Assembly: GCA_031370625.1 (NCBI GenBank)
Contig: JANMQR010000335.1
Location: 10,588-74,587, forward strand
Direction: 5' to 3'
From: UKL13-2 sp031370625
Lineage (GTDB): Bacteria > Pseudomonadota > Gammaproteobacteria > Burkholderiales > Usitatibacteraceae
DNA length: 64,000 nucleotides
Part shown: in pieces, positions 25,105-34,266 of the stretch
Layout: the number at the start of each line of letters is the position of its first letter
How positions within the stretch are numbered: the stretch's first letter is position 1
The notes under the pieces: generated by a model
What the model saw: the letters and a program-made list of their open reading frames with translations, nothing else
Told to the model about the DNA's origin: nothing
The model's database searches: none
Program-made: the position numbers and the translations under genes

Positions 25105-26436
25105 TTGAGTAATTTCTGGGATAGCCTACGAGGGCTTTTCACACCTGACGGCAATACCTCACGCACTCAGCAGCTAATCGCACAATCCGAAGATTACGAC
25201 GGATTTACCCGAGAAGATGCGGTTCGTCAGCTTGGGAGGCTAGCTGATCCAATTGCGCTTATTCCGTTACTGAGGCGAGCGAATGACTGGGTTCCGCAGG
25301 TTCGTGTCGCTGCGCTCGAAGCGTTACGCAGCCTAATGATTCCTGCAAATGCAACCGCGTTTGTTCAGCACCTGCCGGCGATCTTCCATCTGGAAAAATG
25401 CCAACGGGCAAGCCACTCCGCTTTGCTACAGGATTGTCTTCAATACCTCTGCAAAAGCGAAAATTCGGCGATGGTAATCGCGGGCCTAAACGCAACAGAT
25501 GTACGGGTGCGTCGCTTATGCGTAAAAGTCGCTTTTACACAAGACATCATGCCGCCAAACGAACTTGTGCGGCGCGCAATTACTGACCCTGACCAAGCGA
25601 TCCAGCAAATCGGAGCGTCTCAACTTTTTTCCCTAGGCATTAGCGATGTGTCGCTAGTAATCAAAGATGCAATTACGAGTCGCTCCGCTTCTGTGAGGCG
25701 CGCCGCTTTTCAAATCTATTCAACAACGGCAGACTTAAATTCAACTCTGGCCATGGCGCAAAAATTCTCTGTTGACGACAGTTCAATGGTACGCGAGTCC
25801 GCATTGGCTTGGTTCCTCGAAAAGCGCATAGATATTGGCAAAATTTATATGGACATTCTGGATCAGCCCGCAGTCACTGCAAACAGACTGAGAGCCGTAA
25901 TATTGGGGATTTCAGAAGCCAACCTCAAACGTTATACGGATAAGGTTATTGAATATTGGTCATCACTTCTCCCAGCAGTACGCAGAGCAACTCTCATCTC
26001 AGTAGTACGGCTCGATCCAGGGCGAGGTCAATCAATATGTCAAGATGCACTCGCAGACGTGTCACCATCGGTTGTACTGACTGCTTACCGCCTTCTAGCC
26101 AAGCTCGGGGTGCGTTTCGACGCAGCGCAGCTATTTGATCTTGCCTCAGGGGAAAGACAGAATATAACAATCAGGGGGGCAACCAATTTAGCCCGGTATA
26201 GCAATAAGTGGGAACGATTGATATTCCTATTGCGTGTTGCAAATTCAAAAGCTCCCACGTTCAACTTTAAAAGCGAGCTCGCCAATTGGCAGCGCGAGTT
26301 CAATCGCAGCTGGGCAGCACCAACAACCGGGCAACTAAATACACTGAAGATTCTTATAGAAAATCAGCTCCACTTTCTATCAGTTGTTGAACGCGACCAG
26401 CTATCATTTGTGCTCAGTCATGCCCCCACTAAATAA
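25105..26436 (+). CDS. HEAT-repeat-like protein of unknown function
   Basis: 443 residues from a TTG at 25105 with a G-run upstream; no better start is in frame. Helical repeats are visible from about 30: DAVRQLGRLADPIALIPLLRR, VRVAALEALRSL and similar units spaced about 35-40 residues. No signal peptide, membrane helix or catalytic motif. Codon use is less GC-biased than tkt and looks foreign. Probably a cytosolic scaffold. The nucleotidyltransferase gene follows after 59 bp, but co-transcription is uncertain. Confidence 0.7.
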   Translation: MSNFWDSLRGLFTPDGNTSRTQQLIAQSEDYDGFTREDAVRQLGRLADPIALIPLLRRANDWVPQVRVAALEALRSLMIPANATAFVQHLPAIFHLEKCQRASHSALLQDCLQYLCKSENSAMVIAGLNATDVRVRRLCVKVAFTQDIMPPNELVRRAITDPDQAIQQIGASQLFSLGISDVSLVIKDAITSRSASVRRAAFQIYSTTADLNSTLAMAQKFSVDDSSMVRESALAWFLEKRIDIGKIYMDILDQPAVTANRLRAVILGISEANLKRYTDKVIEYWSSLLPAVRRATLISVVRLDPGRGQSICQDALADVSPSVVLTAYRLLAKLGVRFDAAQLFDLASGERQNITIRGATNLARYSNKWERLIFLLRVANSKAPTFNFKSELANWQREFNRSWAAPTTGQLNTLKILIENQLHFLSVVERDQLSFVLSHAPTK

Positions 26437-26495
26437 TAAAAGCGCATGCGCACGCCAGATACTTGGGAGATGGCTTCGCGGCACACTGACCGCAT

Positions 26496-27317
26496 ATGGG
26501 TAGAACATTAGTGGACCCCGTTGAAATCTCTCAAATCCCTTCCGACGTTCGCGAAGAAATCATGCACCGACTTGCCCGCACTGAGCGCGAGGAAGGTGTT
26601 CACATTCTGCTCGCGATTGAATCCGGCAGCCGCGCATGGGGATTCGCTTCGCCTAATAGCGACTTTGATGTTCGCTTCATCTACAAACGTCCCGCTGACT
26701 GGTATCTCGCTGTCGATTTGGAAGAGCGTCGCGATGTTATCGAATATGCGATCACAGATGACATTGATCTAAATGGCTGGGACATTCGCAAAGCGCTGCG
26801 ACTGTTTTGGAAATCGAATCCCGCATTTATTGAATGGATTCAGTCGCCGATCAAGTACATTGAAACGGGTAGTTTTGCGGCGCAAGCACGCATTCTGCTG
26901 GCCGATGTTTACTCATTGGAAAGCGGGATGTATCACTACCGCAGCATGGCAAAAACAAACTATCGTGGCTATCTGCGCGCTGAGATGGTGCCGCTGAAGA
27001 AATATTTTTATGTGCTGCGACCGCTCTTATCCGTCCGCTGGATTGAGCGTTACGGTTCTGCTGCGCCAATAGAATTTGAAAAACTATTGCACCTGATTGA
27101 TGGACAAACACCTTTGCTGGCGGCTATTCGAGAGCTTCTTGCCAAGAAGCAAATGACTCCTGAAATGGGACTGTCGCAACCAGTCGCCATTATCAATATT
27201 TTCATCGAGGATGAATTGAAGCGTCTGGACACGATGAATCCGCAACGCAGTGAAAAACAAGAGCCCTTATCAAAATTGAATGCGTTATTTCATTCTGTTC
27301 TCTGCGAATCCGCGTAA
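26496..27317 (+). CDS. Predicted nucleotidyltransferase (COG3541-like)
   Basis: 273 residues. The pol-beta-type nucleotidyltransferase motif GSRAWGFASPNSDFDVRFIY (about 43-62) includes the G-S helix turn and the D-x-D metal site. Later text DLNGWDIRKALRLFWKSNPAFIEWIQSP is typical of the YcgL/COG3541 group. Substrate unknown; relatives transfer nucleotides to proteins, RNA or small molecules. No HEPN toxin-like partner is adjacent. It sits in a small accessory patch after the HEAT-repeat gene. Confidence 0.82.
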   Translation: MGRTLVDPVEISQIPSDVREEIMHRLARTEREEGVHILLAIESGSRAWGFASPNSDFDVRFIYKRPADWYLAVDLEERRDVIEYAITDDIDLNGWDIRKALRLFWKSNPAFIEWIQSPIKYIETGSFAAQARILLADVYSLESGMYHYRSMAKTNYRGYLRAEMVPLKKYFYVLRPLLSVRWIERYGSAAPIEFEKLLHLIDGQTPLLAAIRELLAKKQMTPEMGLSQPVAIINIFIEDELKRLDTMNPQRSEKQEPLSKLNALFHSVLCESA

Positions 27318-27362
27318 CATCAAACGCATCCGCACCAGCCATTTCAACCCAAGGAAAAAGCC

Positions 27363-27557
27363 ATGACCGTCTGCCCCATCGCCATCGTATCCGGCTGCGC
27401 CAAATGCCCGATTTTTAAAGTCTGCCCGGTGAAAGGTTTGATCGGCGATTACGTTCCACCCGCTGAAAAGAAAACCACAGCAGAGTCGAAAGCAAAATCG
27501 GCAGCGAAGCCAAAATCGAAATCGGCAACCAAACCTGCTGCAAAAAAGAAAGCGTAA
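27363..27557 (+). CDS. Small Cys-Pro motif protein with Lys/Ala-rich tail
   Basis: 64 residues from ATG 27363 with a strong AAGGAAA site. Four Cys lie in the first 22 residues in a CPIAIVSGCAKCPIFKVCPV pattern (C4, C12, C15, C21), which could hold a metal or Fe-S cluster. From about 34 on it is nearly all Lys, Ala, Ser and Pro, reminiscent of histone-like tails. The protein has no membrane helix. The ribosome site and compact motif support a real gene. No function can be given. Confidence 0.65.
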   Translation: MTVCPIAIVSGCAKCPIFKVCPVKGLIGDYVPPAEKKTTAESKAKSAAKPKSKSATKPAAKKKA

Positions 27558-27699
27558 AAACGCGGATCTCCCGCACCTTCGGTAGCTGGCAGCAAAAAAG
27601 TGCATGCGTTGCCCGCCACCGCTGCCGCGAGGAATATAAACACCACGAACACCGTCAAGCCTGCAAAAAATTGACGCAACGGTGCAAAATTAACCTAAT

Positions 27700-28095
27700 T
27701 TATAGCCGAAAACTGCCGTGATACGTCGTCGCCGGGTCAACCGAATATTGCACTGGGCATTGGTGCGAGTTGGTGATTGAGCGCAAAGCCGATTGAAAGT
27801 AGTCACCTAAACGCGCAATGAACTTGCTGGCAAGCGAATTCGTTCTTGCGTGCACAATGGCGATCTCACTCAGTTCCAGGCCTTCAATCACCATGCGCCC
27901 CGGCGTGCGGATGCACACGCGCTCGCCAGGTGACAATACAAAATCGAGCGGATCGTTTTCGAGTGTGACCCATACGCTGCCCTGCACGCATTGCAGGCAC
28001 GTGCCTTGCGCGCGCTTGATCGTGACAAATTGATTTGCTTTAAGCGTTAGTGGCGTTTCAATGCATTCGCCAACGTTTTTAGTTATTGTATTCAT
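27700..28095 (-). CDS. DUF2917 domain-containing protein
   Basis: 131 residues. The cupin-like DUF2917 core is visible: QFVTIKRAQGTCLQCVQGSVWVTLENDPLDFVLSPGERVCI, with the QGxxWVT and LxPGE signatures. This small beta family is common in betaproteobacteria, often beside a LysR or GcvA-type regulator. Here a LysR gene starts 152 bp away in the opposite direction, so it may be the regulator's target. Function unknown. Confidence 0.85.
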   Translation of the reverse strand: MNTITKNVGECIETPLTLKANQFVTIKRAQGTCLQCVQGSVWVTLENDPLDFVLSPGERVCIRTPGRMVIEGLELSEIAIVHARTNSLASKFIARLGDYFQSALRSITNSHQCPVQYSVDPATTYHGSFRL

Positions 28096-28247
28096 GTTTA
28101 ATCTCCTGCACAGTTATGTGAGATAAACTGATAATCAGGTTATTGCTTTGTTTTCTCACATCGCCAAGTTACCAATGAAGAGTACGATGCACAAACGATC
28201 ATTTTTGGCTTTTAAGTTGAATTTCTTTCACATATAATTCAGACACC

Positions 28248-29126
28248 ATGAAGCGACTTCCGCCACTCACCACCCTTCCCGTCCTTGAAGCTGCCGCGCG
28301 TTTACAAAGTTTTTCGGCGGCAGCGGCTGAGCTAAACGTGACGCATGGCGCGGTCAGCCATCAAATACGTTCACTTGAAGAACACTTGGGTGTCGCACTT
28401 TTTGCACGGGTATCGCGGCGGGTTGAACTGACGGCGGAAGGTGCGATGTTGGCGGAAGCGGTGCGCGCTGCGCTGGCGAAAGTTTCTGAAGCGGTCGAGG
28501 CGCTAAATCCGGCTGAGCGCGAGCGCAAATTGAGTATCAGCGTATTGCCTTCCTTCGGTAGCCGCTGGCTGATGGGGCGGCTCGGACGATTTCTACAAGC
28601 CAATCCGCAGTACGAGGTGTCGGTCGAGGCCAGCCCACGGATGGCGAATCTCACCACCGATGGCTTCGATGTTGCGATTCGCTTCGGCAAGCCGCCGTGG
28701 CCGGGACTGCATCACGAACATCTCGCCGACGACACTTATTTTCCCGTGTGCAGCCCCAGATTTCGTCGTGGCAAATTGCCGACCAAACCCGCGCAGCTTT
28801 CAGGCTTGCCGCTGTTTCGATCAGATCACGATAACTGGGATATCTGGCTGGCAGCAGCGGGGCTGGAGATAAAACCCAACTACATCGGTGTCGATTACAA
28901 CGACGCCACGCTGTCATTGCAACGCGCGATTGCCGGCGAAGGCATCGCGATGACGCGCCGCTCACTGGTGGGCGACGATATTGTTAACGGCAATTTGGTG
29001 CAACTGTTCGATTTCGAAGCGCCGTCACCGTATAGCTATAACCTTGTTTTTCTTCCACAGCACGCATCAAGCCCGAAGGTGCGCGCGTTTCGTGATTGGT
29101 TAGTGGCGGAAATTGATTGGGAATAG
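28248..29126 (+). CDS. LysR-family transcriptional regulator (GcvA-like)
   Basis: 292 residues. N-terminal winged helix: LPPLTTLPVLEAAARLQSFSAAAAELNVTHGAVSHQIRSLEEHLGVALFARV (about 3-55), the GcvA-subgroup wording. The effector domain begins KLSISVLPSFGSRWLMGRL. Divergent from the DUF2917 gene; the shared 152-bp region includes A/T-rich sequence suited to a regulator site. The broken alpha/beta hydrolase begins 5 bp after its stop, so the two were probably co-transcribed. Ligand unknown. Confidence 0.92.
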   Translation: MKRLPPLTTLPVLEAAARLQSFSAAAAELNVTHGAVSHQIRSLEEHLGVALFARVSRRVELTAEGAMLAEAVRAALAKVSEAVEALNPAERERKLSISVLPSFGSRWLMGRLGRFLQANPQYEVSVEASPRMANLTTDGFDVAIRFGKPPWPGLHHEHLADDTYFPVCSPRFRRGKLPTKPAQLSGLPLFRSDHDNWDIWLAAAGLEIKPNYIGVDYNDATLSLQRAIAGEGIAMTRRSLVGDDIVNGNLVQLFDFEAPSPYSYNLVFLPQHASSPKVRAFRDWLVAEIDWE

Positions 29127-29131
29127 TCGGC

Positions 29132-29981
29132 ATGACTGCACAAAACTTTGAACTCACTGCAGCCGATGGCTATCGTCTCGCGGCTACGCATTTCAAACCC
29201 GATTCAGCTGAACATTCAAATGGCGCGAGGCATTCATGTCGTGACCACCGATTATCGCGGCATCGGCGATTCAAAATATGTTCCGTTGCGTGGATTTGAA
29301 ATGGAATACGCCGATTGGTCACGGCTTGATTTAGCGGCGGCTGTGCAATGGGCGACAGAGCGCGGTCGCACGTGGTTGGTTGGCCACAGTTTGGCCGCGC
29401 ATGCGATTGGGCAATTGCCAAGACCGAACGATTTACAGGCAGCCTATATCTGCGGCGGCGGCGCAGGCTGGCACGGCTGGATGCCGTATCCAGAACGGAT
29501 CAAAGTGTGGCTGATGTGGAATGCGCTCGGCCCGATCACCACGCGCATTTACGGCTATCAACCCATGAGCAAATTCGGCATGGGTGAAGATTTACCGTTG
29601 GGCGTTTATCGCGATTGGCGACACTGGTGCAAGTTTCCGCATTACTTTTTCGATGATGCCAAGGCAAAGTCGATTACGGATCGCTTTAACGATGTGCGAA
29701 TTCCGATTGCGGCGGCGGCGGCAACCGATGATCTGTGGGCACCACCAGCATCGCGTGATGCATTTTTCAAAGGTTACGCAAATGCAAAGGTCGAGTGCGT
29801 TGATTTGTCGCCACGCGATTTTCACGTGTCAAACATTGGGCATATGGGTTATTACCGCGCTAGTGTAGGCGAGCGACTTTGGCCGCAAATATTGTGCTGG
29901 TTGCAAGCACACGGACTACGTTTGCCCGAAGCGATGAGCGCGCCGATGAGTGGGTCTGCGCACGCAAAACAATCCTACTAA
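29132..29981 (+). pseudogene. Alpha/beta hydrolase with internal deletion and frame break
   Basis: ATG 29132 opens MTAQNFELTAADGYRLAATHFKPDS, a normal start for this hydrolase group, but the frame ends at 29299. The rest continues in another frame from about 29229 with RGIHVVTTDYRGIGDSKYV. Related proteins have about 20 residues between these parts (the strand with the HG oxyanion motif), so a deletion at about 29220-29230 both removed it and shifted the frame. The nucleophile GHSLAAH, Asp in AAATDDLW and His in NIGHMGYYR remain. Non-functional as it stands; an N-terminally short product could start at an internal codon but would lack the oxyanion segment. Confidence 0.75.
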
Positions 29982-30045
29982 TGCTAAGGCAGGCGCGGCG
30001 TTTGGAGCAAAAATGCTCGAAACACCGCGCCCATGCTAGAGATAG
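29982..30045. repeat. Dispersed intergenic palindrome, copy 4
   Basis: ATGCTAAGGCAGGCGCGGCGTTTGGAGCA-type left arm, AAAAA turn, then TGCTCGAAACACCGCGCCCATGCTAGAG. It shares the GCGGCGTTTGGAGCA block with copy 1. It fills the gap between the broken hydrolase and the convergent WxxGxW-repeat gene, where it could end both transcripts. Confidence 0.65.
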
Positions 30046-30059
30046 AGTCTCTTCAAATC

Positions 30060-30437
30060 TTAGCGACGATAAGGATTATCCGGCGCACGGTCACGATTAT
30101 TGGGCACGCCATCACGATCACGGTCACCACGATTCCAGCGGCCGCGCTCTAGCTGCCAGCCGTTGTCGCGCTGGGTCCAGCGGGGCTCGACATAGTAATG
30201 GCCTGATCGATTTCGTTGCCAGGGGCCTCTGCGCCACGCATGGTGGCCGCGGTTTGAATCCCAATAGCCGGGTGCCCACGTATAGCCGCGGCGCGGTGAT
30301 GGCACGGCCTCGTAACGCAACGCTGGCGGCGCATCGTTGAGGAAGATTCTTACCTCCGCAGTGGCGACACTAGATTGGGTCACGCCAGCGAGCGACGCGG
30401 CAAACACCAACGCAGCTAGGGGTTTATTGAATTTCAT
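30060..30437 (-). CDS. Exported WxxGxW (YXWQ) repeat protein
   Basis: 125 residues from ATG 30437 with AGGAGAA upstream. A signal peptide ends near SSVATAEV (about 28). The mature part has YTWAPGYWDSNRGHHAWRRGPW and NRSGHYYVEPRW units, the aromatic WxxGxW/YXWQ repeats found in small exported proteins. The C-terminal tail is Arg/Asp/Asn-rich. Likely periplasmic or surface; no enzymatic function known. Stands alone. Confidence 0.8.
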   Translation of the reverse strand: MKFNKPLAALVFAASLAGVTQSSVATAEVRIFLNDAPPALRYEAVPSPRRGYTWAPGYWDSNRGHHAWRRGPWQRNRSGHYYVEPRWTQRDNGWQLERGRWNRGDRDRDGVPNNRDRAPDNPYRR

Positions 30438-30597
30438 TTCGTATTCTCCTTGGTGCGCTTCAACCGGATTCGCGCAAATGCACGAGTCAATGGCCTGCTT
30501 GCAATGCATGAGCCAACTTGAAGCTAAAACCAATCTAGGCCGATATACGCCTAGTCGGTGCGATGGCGCACACACCGTGGATGGTGCGTACAGGCTG

Positions 30598-31620
30598 TTA
30601 ACGAGGCGCTGCGTCCAACGCAAACTCGGCCGCAATCAATGAATATGAGCGCTGTCGCGCGGCGGGATCGTGCGTCCACGTGTTGATGACAATTTCATTG
30701 AGCCCGAATGTTGCAGCGAGTGCATCAAGGCGCGCCTTGACTTGAGCGGGCGTGCCGACGATAGCTTTGTCGCGGAGAGCAGCAAGCGTTGCGCGCTCGG
30801 CCGCGCCGTAGCCCGCGTAAGCCGAATCCGCATCTTCGGGTGACACCAGCGGTGTGCGCAGGCCTTGTTCAAAACCAATGCGCCAATGTTCGCGCGTTTT
30901 CAAAAGATGGCGCGCTTCGGCTTCGGTTGGCGCGGCCAGCGCCCACACACAAATCGTCGGATGCGGTAGGGGGTGCGCGGCACTTGGTCGATATAAATTG
31001 CGATACAGCGTCAATGCTTGTTCAGTGCCACGACCCTCAGTAAAAAAATAAGCATAGGCATATGGCAGGCCGAGATAGGCGGCAAGCTGCGCGCCGTAAT
31101 CAGACGAGCCCAGAATCCACATCTCGGGGGATGTTGGGCCTAGTGGATGCGCCTTGATGTCACGAAAAGCGTGGCCTGCTGCCAACGGTTTGCCCGATAC
31201 CCATGATTGCAAATCCTGCACTTGCTGAGGGAATTCTTCTGCCGCGTTTTGATGCGGATTGAGCGCGAATGCGGTTTTACGATCCGAGCCCGGCGCACGA
31301 CCAACGCCCAGGTCAATTCGGCCCGGCGCGATGCCTTCCAGCACACGAAATTGCTCTGCGACTTTTAACGCGGAGTAATGCGGCAACATTACGCCTGCAC
31401 TGCCAACACGAATACGCTTCGTGGTCGCAGCAATCGCAGCCATCAGTATTTCCGGCGCGGTGCCGACAATGCTGTCGCTGTTGTGATGCTCCGACAACCA
31501 GTAACGGTGATAGCCCAAGCGGTCGCAGTGTTGAGCCAGCGCGATTGATTCGCGAATCGCGAGATGCTGGCTGCTGCCCTCAGCGGCGGGCGATTGATCG
31601 AGTGCGGAAATTTTTATCAT
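30598..31620 (-). CDS. LLM-class flavin-dependent oxidoreductase
   Basis: 340 residues. Luciferase-like monooxygenase markers: SIALAQHCDRLGYHRYWLSEHHNSDSI (about 26-52), VGSAGVMLPHYSALKVAEQF and GRIDLGVGRAPGSD. This is the MsnO8/YhbW-type subgroup with the SEHH motif. Uses FMN or F420-like cofactor; in betaproteobacteria FMN is expected. Substrate unknown. Divergent from the FAD amine-oxidase-like gene with about 100 bp between starts. Confidence 0.9.
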   Translation of the reverse strand: MIKISALDQSPAAEGSSQHLAIRESIALAQHCDRLGYHRYWLSEHHNSDSIVGTAPEILMAAIAATTKRIRVGSAGVMLPHYSALKVAEQFRVLEGIAPGRIDLGVGRAPGSDRKTAFALNPHQNAAEEFPQQVQDLQSWVSGKPLAAGHAFRDIKAHPLGPTSPEMWILGSSDYGAQLAAYLGLPYAYAYFFTEGRGTEQALTLYRNLYRPSAAHPLPHPTICVWALAAPTEAEARHLLKTREHWRIGFEQGLRTPLVSPEDADSAYAGYGAAERATLAALRDKAIVGTPAQVKARLDALAATFGLNEIVINTWTHDPAARQRSYSLIAAEFALDAAPR

Positions 31621-31721
31621 GGGGGATTTTGCAGCAGCGTCTGGCAGAGATGGGTTGAAACTATTAGCTGGGGATTAACGACTAGCTTATCCAGTCCAAC
31701 AATGAAATATAGTTCAACACT

Positions 31722-32765
31722 ATGACCCAACAAAAAACGCCGACCAACGCTACAGAAAGTCTTGCCCGCCCGAACTCAGACACACGCATTGCCGTCATTG
31801 GTGCAGGGATCGCGGGAATGGCTTGCGCCACTGCGCTGCAACAAGCAGGCTATACGATAAACGTGTTCGAAAAAAGTCGCGGTGCGGCGGGGCGCATGAG
31901 CACACGGCGGGGCGGCAATGATGGTGTGCAGTGGCAATGCGATCATGGCGCGCAATATTTCACCGCTCGCGATCCTGATTTTCAGGCAGAAGTCGCACAC
32001 TGGTGCGAGGCCGGCGTGGCAGCGTTGTGGACGCCGCAATTAAAAATTATCGATGGCGCTGAATTGCGTGACGTCGAAAAAAAGACGCGTTACGTCGGCG
32101 TACCGCGCATGACCGCCCCCGCAAATTTTCTTGCGGATAAGCTCACATTGACCACGCAAGCCACGATCAAACAATTGCAACGCGATGAAGATGGCTGGCG
32201 GCTGGTATCGGCAGAGCATGGGTTGATGGGCGAACGTTTTGATGCAGTTCTGGTGGCGATCCCTGCGCCGCAAGCTGCTGTGCTTTTGCCATCAGCAGCG
32301 CCCGCATTAGCGGCAATCGCGGCAGCGACCCAGATGCGCGGCTGTTGGACACTGATGCTGCAATTCGCGTCACCCGTTTCGCTGCCGTTCGACGCCGCGT
32401 TCGTGCACAACAATGCATTGAGCTGGATCGCGCGCGACAGCAGCAAGCCTAGCCGAGCGGGACTGGAAAGCTGGGTACTGCAGGCTAGCCCGGAATGGAG
32501 TGAAGCGCATCTTGAAGATAGCGCGGACAATGTTGCCGCGGTGTTAATAAAAGCATTCGTTACGTTAGACGGGTCAACACCGTCGACCTGGACGGCGCAT
32601 CGCTGGCGTTACGCCAGCACGGAGCCCGCGCAGTCGCAAGAGTGCGTGTGGGATGCGAAATTGGGCATTGGTCTGTGCGGTGATTGGCTGAACGGCGGCA
32701 AGGTGGAAGGCGCGTGGTTGAGTGGGCAAGCACTGGCGCAACGTTGGTTGGACACGAATTTATGA
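31722..32765 (+). CDS. FAD-dependent amine-oxidase-like (renalase-type) oxidoreductase
   Basis: 347 residues. Dinucleotide-binding motif RIAVIGAGIAGMACATALQQAGY (about 22-44), then EKSRGAAGRMSTRR and the CDHGAQYFTARDPDF segment typical of renalase-like proteins. The C-terminal FAD contact reads LGIGLCGDWLNGGKVEGAWLSG. The family oxidises NAD(P)H isomers or amines; exact substrate unknown. Overlaps the GNAT gene downstream by 4 bp (ATGA), so the two form an operon. Confidence 0.88.
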   Translation: MTQQKTPTNATESLARPNSDTRIAVIGAGIAGMACATALQQAGYTINVFEKSRGAAGRMSTRRGGNDGVQWQCDHGAQYFTARDPDFQAEVAHWCEAGVAALWTPQLKIIDGAELRDVEKKTRYVGVPRMTAPANFLADKLTLTTQATIKQLQRDEDGWRLVSAEHGLMGERFDAVLVAIPAPQAAVLLPSAAPALAAIAAATQMRGCWTLMLQFASPVSLPFDAAFVHNNALSWIARDSSKPSRAGLESWVLQASPEWSEAHLEDSADNVAAVLIKAFVTLDGSTPSTWTAHRWRYASTEPAQSQECVWDAKLGIGLCGDWLNGGKVEGAWLSGQALAQRWLDTNL

Positions 32766-33271
32766 TGCCCGCCGATTCACAAGTCAGCATGCGTCCAGCA
32801 CTTACCTCTGAAATTGCCTGCATCGAAAATATGATGCAGTTCTACAACGACGATTTGAGTGAATCGCTGCCGGTAGATTTTGCTGCTACGGGCTTGTATG
32901 CGTTGCGGCCCAAGGCGCAGTATTGGTCGAAACCCGGCGTGGCACCGTTTGTAATTTATGTTGGCGGTGAATTGGCCGGGTTCGCGGTGGTGGATGATGA
33001 AGTGATTCAACCGGAAAGCTGTTACAACATGGGCTACTTTTTTATTGCGCGGCGTTATCGCGGGCGGGGCGTAGGCAAATTAGTAGTGCGCAAAATTTTT
33101 GCGCAATTTCCTGGGGCGTGGGAAGTTTATTTTTATACCAATAACGAGGCAGCATCTCAGTTTTGGAATGCCGTTATGGCGACATCATCCGCGCGTGATG
33201 TTGCCATGTCAGCGCAAACAATCGATGGCGAGCCGTGTACACTTTTCAGCTTTTCGACTTCGGCAAAATAG
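32762..33271 (+). CDS. GNAT-family N-acetyltransferase
   Basis: 169 residues from ATG 32762, or the next ATG one codon on. The acetyl-CoA loop is present as YFFIARRYRGRGVGKLVVRKIF (R/QxxGxG/A = RYRGRGVG, about 99-106), followed by YTNNEAASQFWNAVM, the usual NxxAxxFW motif. Acceptor unknown. Translationally coupled to the FAD oxidoreductase. Convergent with the chalcone-isomerase-like gene, five bases apart. Confidence 0.85.
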   Translation: MMPADSQVSMRPALTSEIACIENMMQFYNDDLSESLPVDFAATGLYALRPKAQYWSKPGVAPFVIYVGGELAGFAVVDDEVIQPESCYNMGYFFIARRYRGRGVGKLVVRKIFAQFPGAWEVYFYTNNEAASQFWNAVMATSSARDVAMSAQTIDGEPCTLFSFSTSAK

Positions 33272-33276
33272 AGCCA

Positions 33277-33831
33277 TTACGCCGCAATCCCGAGCAGCCG
33301 CTTTTTTAAATTCTCCGTCGTCGGCACCTCGCCAATCCAGCTCGCCAGTACGACAATGGTGAACGCGGCATCGACGATAGTGCCAAGGCTTTTGCCGTTG
33401 CGAAAAATTTCTAGTTCGCCTTCGCGGAACACGAATGTTTGCGTATCACCTGATCGCGTGTCAGGAATGAGCTTGAGAAATTTCAGCCGCGCTTCATTGC
33501 TCATCACGCATGGCGATTTGCAATTGGCGTTGAGATAAACGTCCCATGCTTTTGCGGAGTCATCGCGTGTTGCATCGCGCAGCATTTTCATGTGAACCAC
33601 GCGCGGTGTGGTGGCTTTTAATATGGCGGATTCATTTTGCTGGCGTGCGGGCAAATATAATGCGGCGGCGTAAACCGGGATGCGCAAAAAACTGTATTCG
33701 CGGATGCCTGCGCCGTTGAGAACGAGCGTCTGTTCATTGACCGTCCATGTGTCGGGCAATTCAGTTTCGCCCACTTTTACGGCCGACGCCAAACTGGGCA
33801 CGAGCAATAGCAGAATCAATATCATCTTCAC
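33277..33831 (-). CDS. Chalcone-isomerase-like exported protein
   Basis: 184 residues from a GTG at 33831 that overlaps the previous stop (GTGA); an ATG two codons later is possible. A signal peptide ends near LASAVK. The fold signature LNGAGIREYSFLRIPVYAAALYLP and the acceptor-helix region KAWDVYLNANC are typical of the bacterial CHI-like family. These proteins are not flavonoid enzymes; some bind fatty acids or have unknown periplasmic roles. Last gene of the unit that begins with the radical SAM gene at 36469. Confidence 0.85.
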   Translation of the reverse strand: MKMILILLLLVPSLASAVKVGETELPDTWTVNEQTLVLNGAGIREYSFLRIPVYAAALYLPARQQNESAILKATTPRVVHMKMLRDATRDDSAKAWDVYLNANCKSPCVMSNEARLKFLKLIPDTRSGDTQTFVFREGELEIFRNGKSLGTIVDAAFTIVVLASWIGEVPTTENLKKRLLGIAA

Positions 33832-34250
33832 GTGGGCGAGCGCTTCCGCTTAACGCTTCGCCACAGCACTATTGCCAGTGCGAGCAGGATTAAATCTTCG
33901 AGGAGCGTAAACCAGGTGAGTGGGCGCGCCCAAAACACACCGAAACAACCGCAATTCGGAATATCCAGGCCACGCGCCAACGCGATAGCTAACCAAATGA
34001 GATAAACAAAATGCAACGCAATGACGCTGAGCGCGGCGACATGAATGCGCCTGCCAATTGCCAACCATATCGCCAACGCTAACTCGAAAATCGCGAGCGC
34101 CCAGGCTGAAATGGGGATCAACGGTTCTGGTAGCAGCACGTAACTTTTAATCACTGCATAGAAACCCGGCATGTCGGCGAGCTTACCGATGGACGAAGCA
34201 GCCAGCAACAATACGAAAAACCAGCGGATGCCGGTACCGACCAGACTCAT
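33828..34250 (-). CDS. MauE/DoxX-type membrane protein
   Basis: 140 residues with four hydrophobic helices. Motifs FVLLLAASSIGKLADMPGFYAVI and YVLLPEPLIPISAWALAIFELALAIWL match MauE/DoxX-like proteins; GLDIPNCGCFG gives the CGCFG motif often seen in MauE-type members, whose paired Cys may act in thiol redox. Sits between DUF547 (16 bp upstream) and the CHI-like gene (4-bp overlap). Probably supports disulfide or quinone-linked redox at the inner membrane for this pathway. Confidence 0.8.
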   Translation of the reverse strand: MSLVGTGIRWFFVLLLAASSIGKLADMPGFYAVIKSYVLLPEPLIPISAWALAIFELALAIWLAIGRRIHVAALSVIALHFVYLIWLAIALARGLDIPNCGCFGVFWARPLTWFTLLEDLILLALAIVLWRSVKRKRSPT

Positions 34251-34266
34251 GATGCGTTAACGTACA

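Noticed and set aside
27700..28095. Riboswitch or small RNA in the A/T-rich gap beside DUF2917
   Set aside because: No conserved aptamer pattern could be recognised.
33277..33831. Flavonoid chalcone isomerase
   Set aside because: It is the exported bacterial CHI-like family; no flavonoid genes present.
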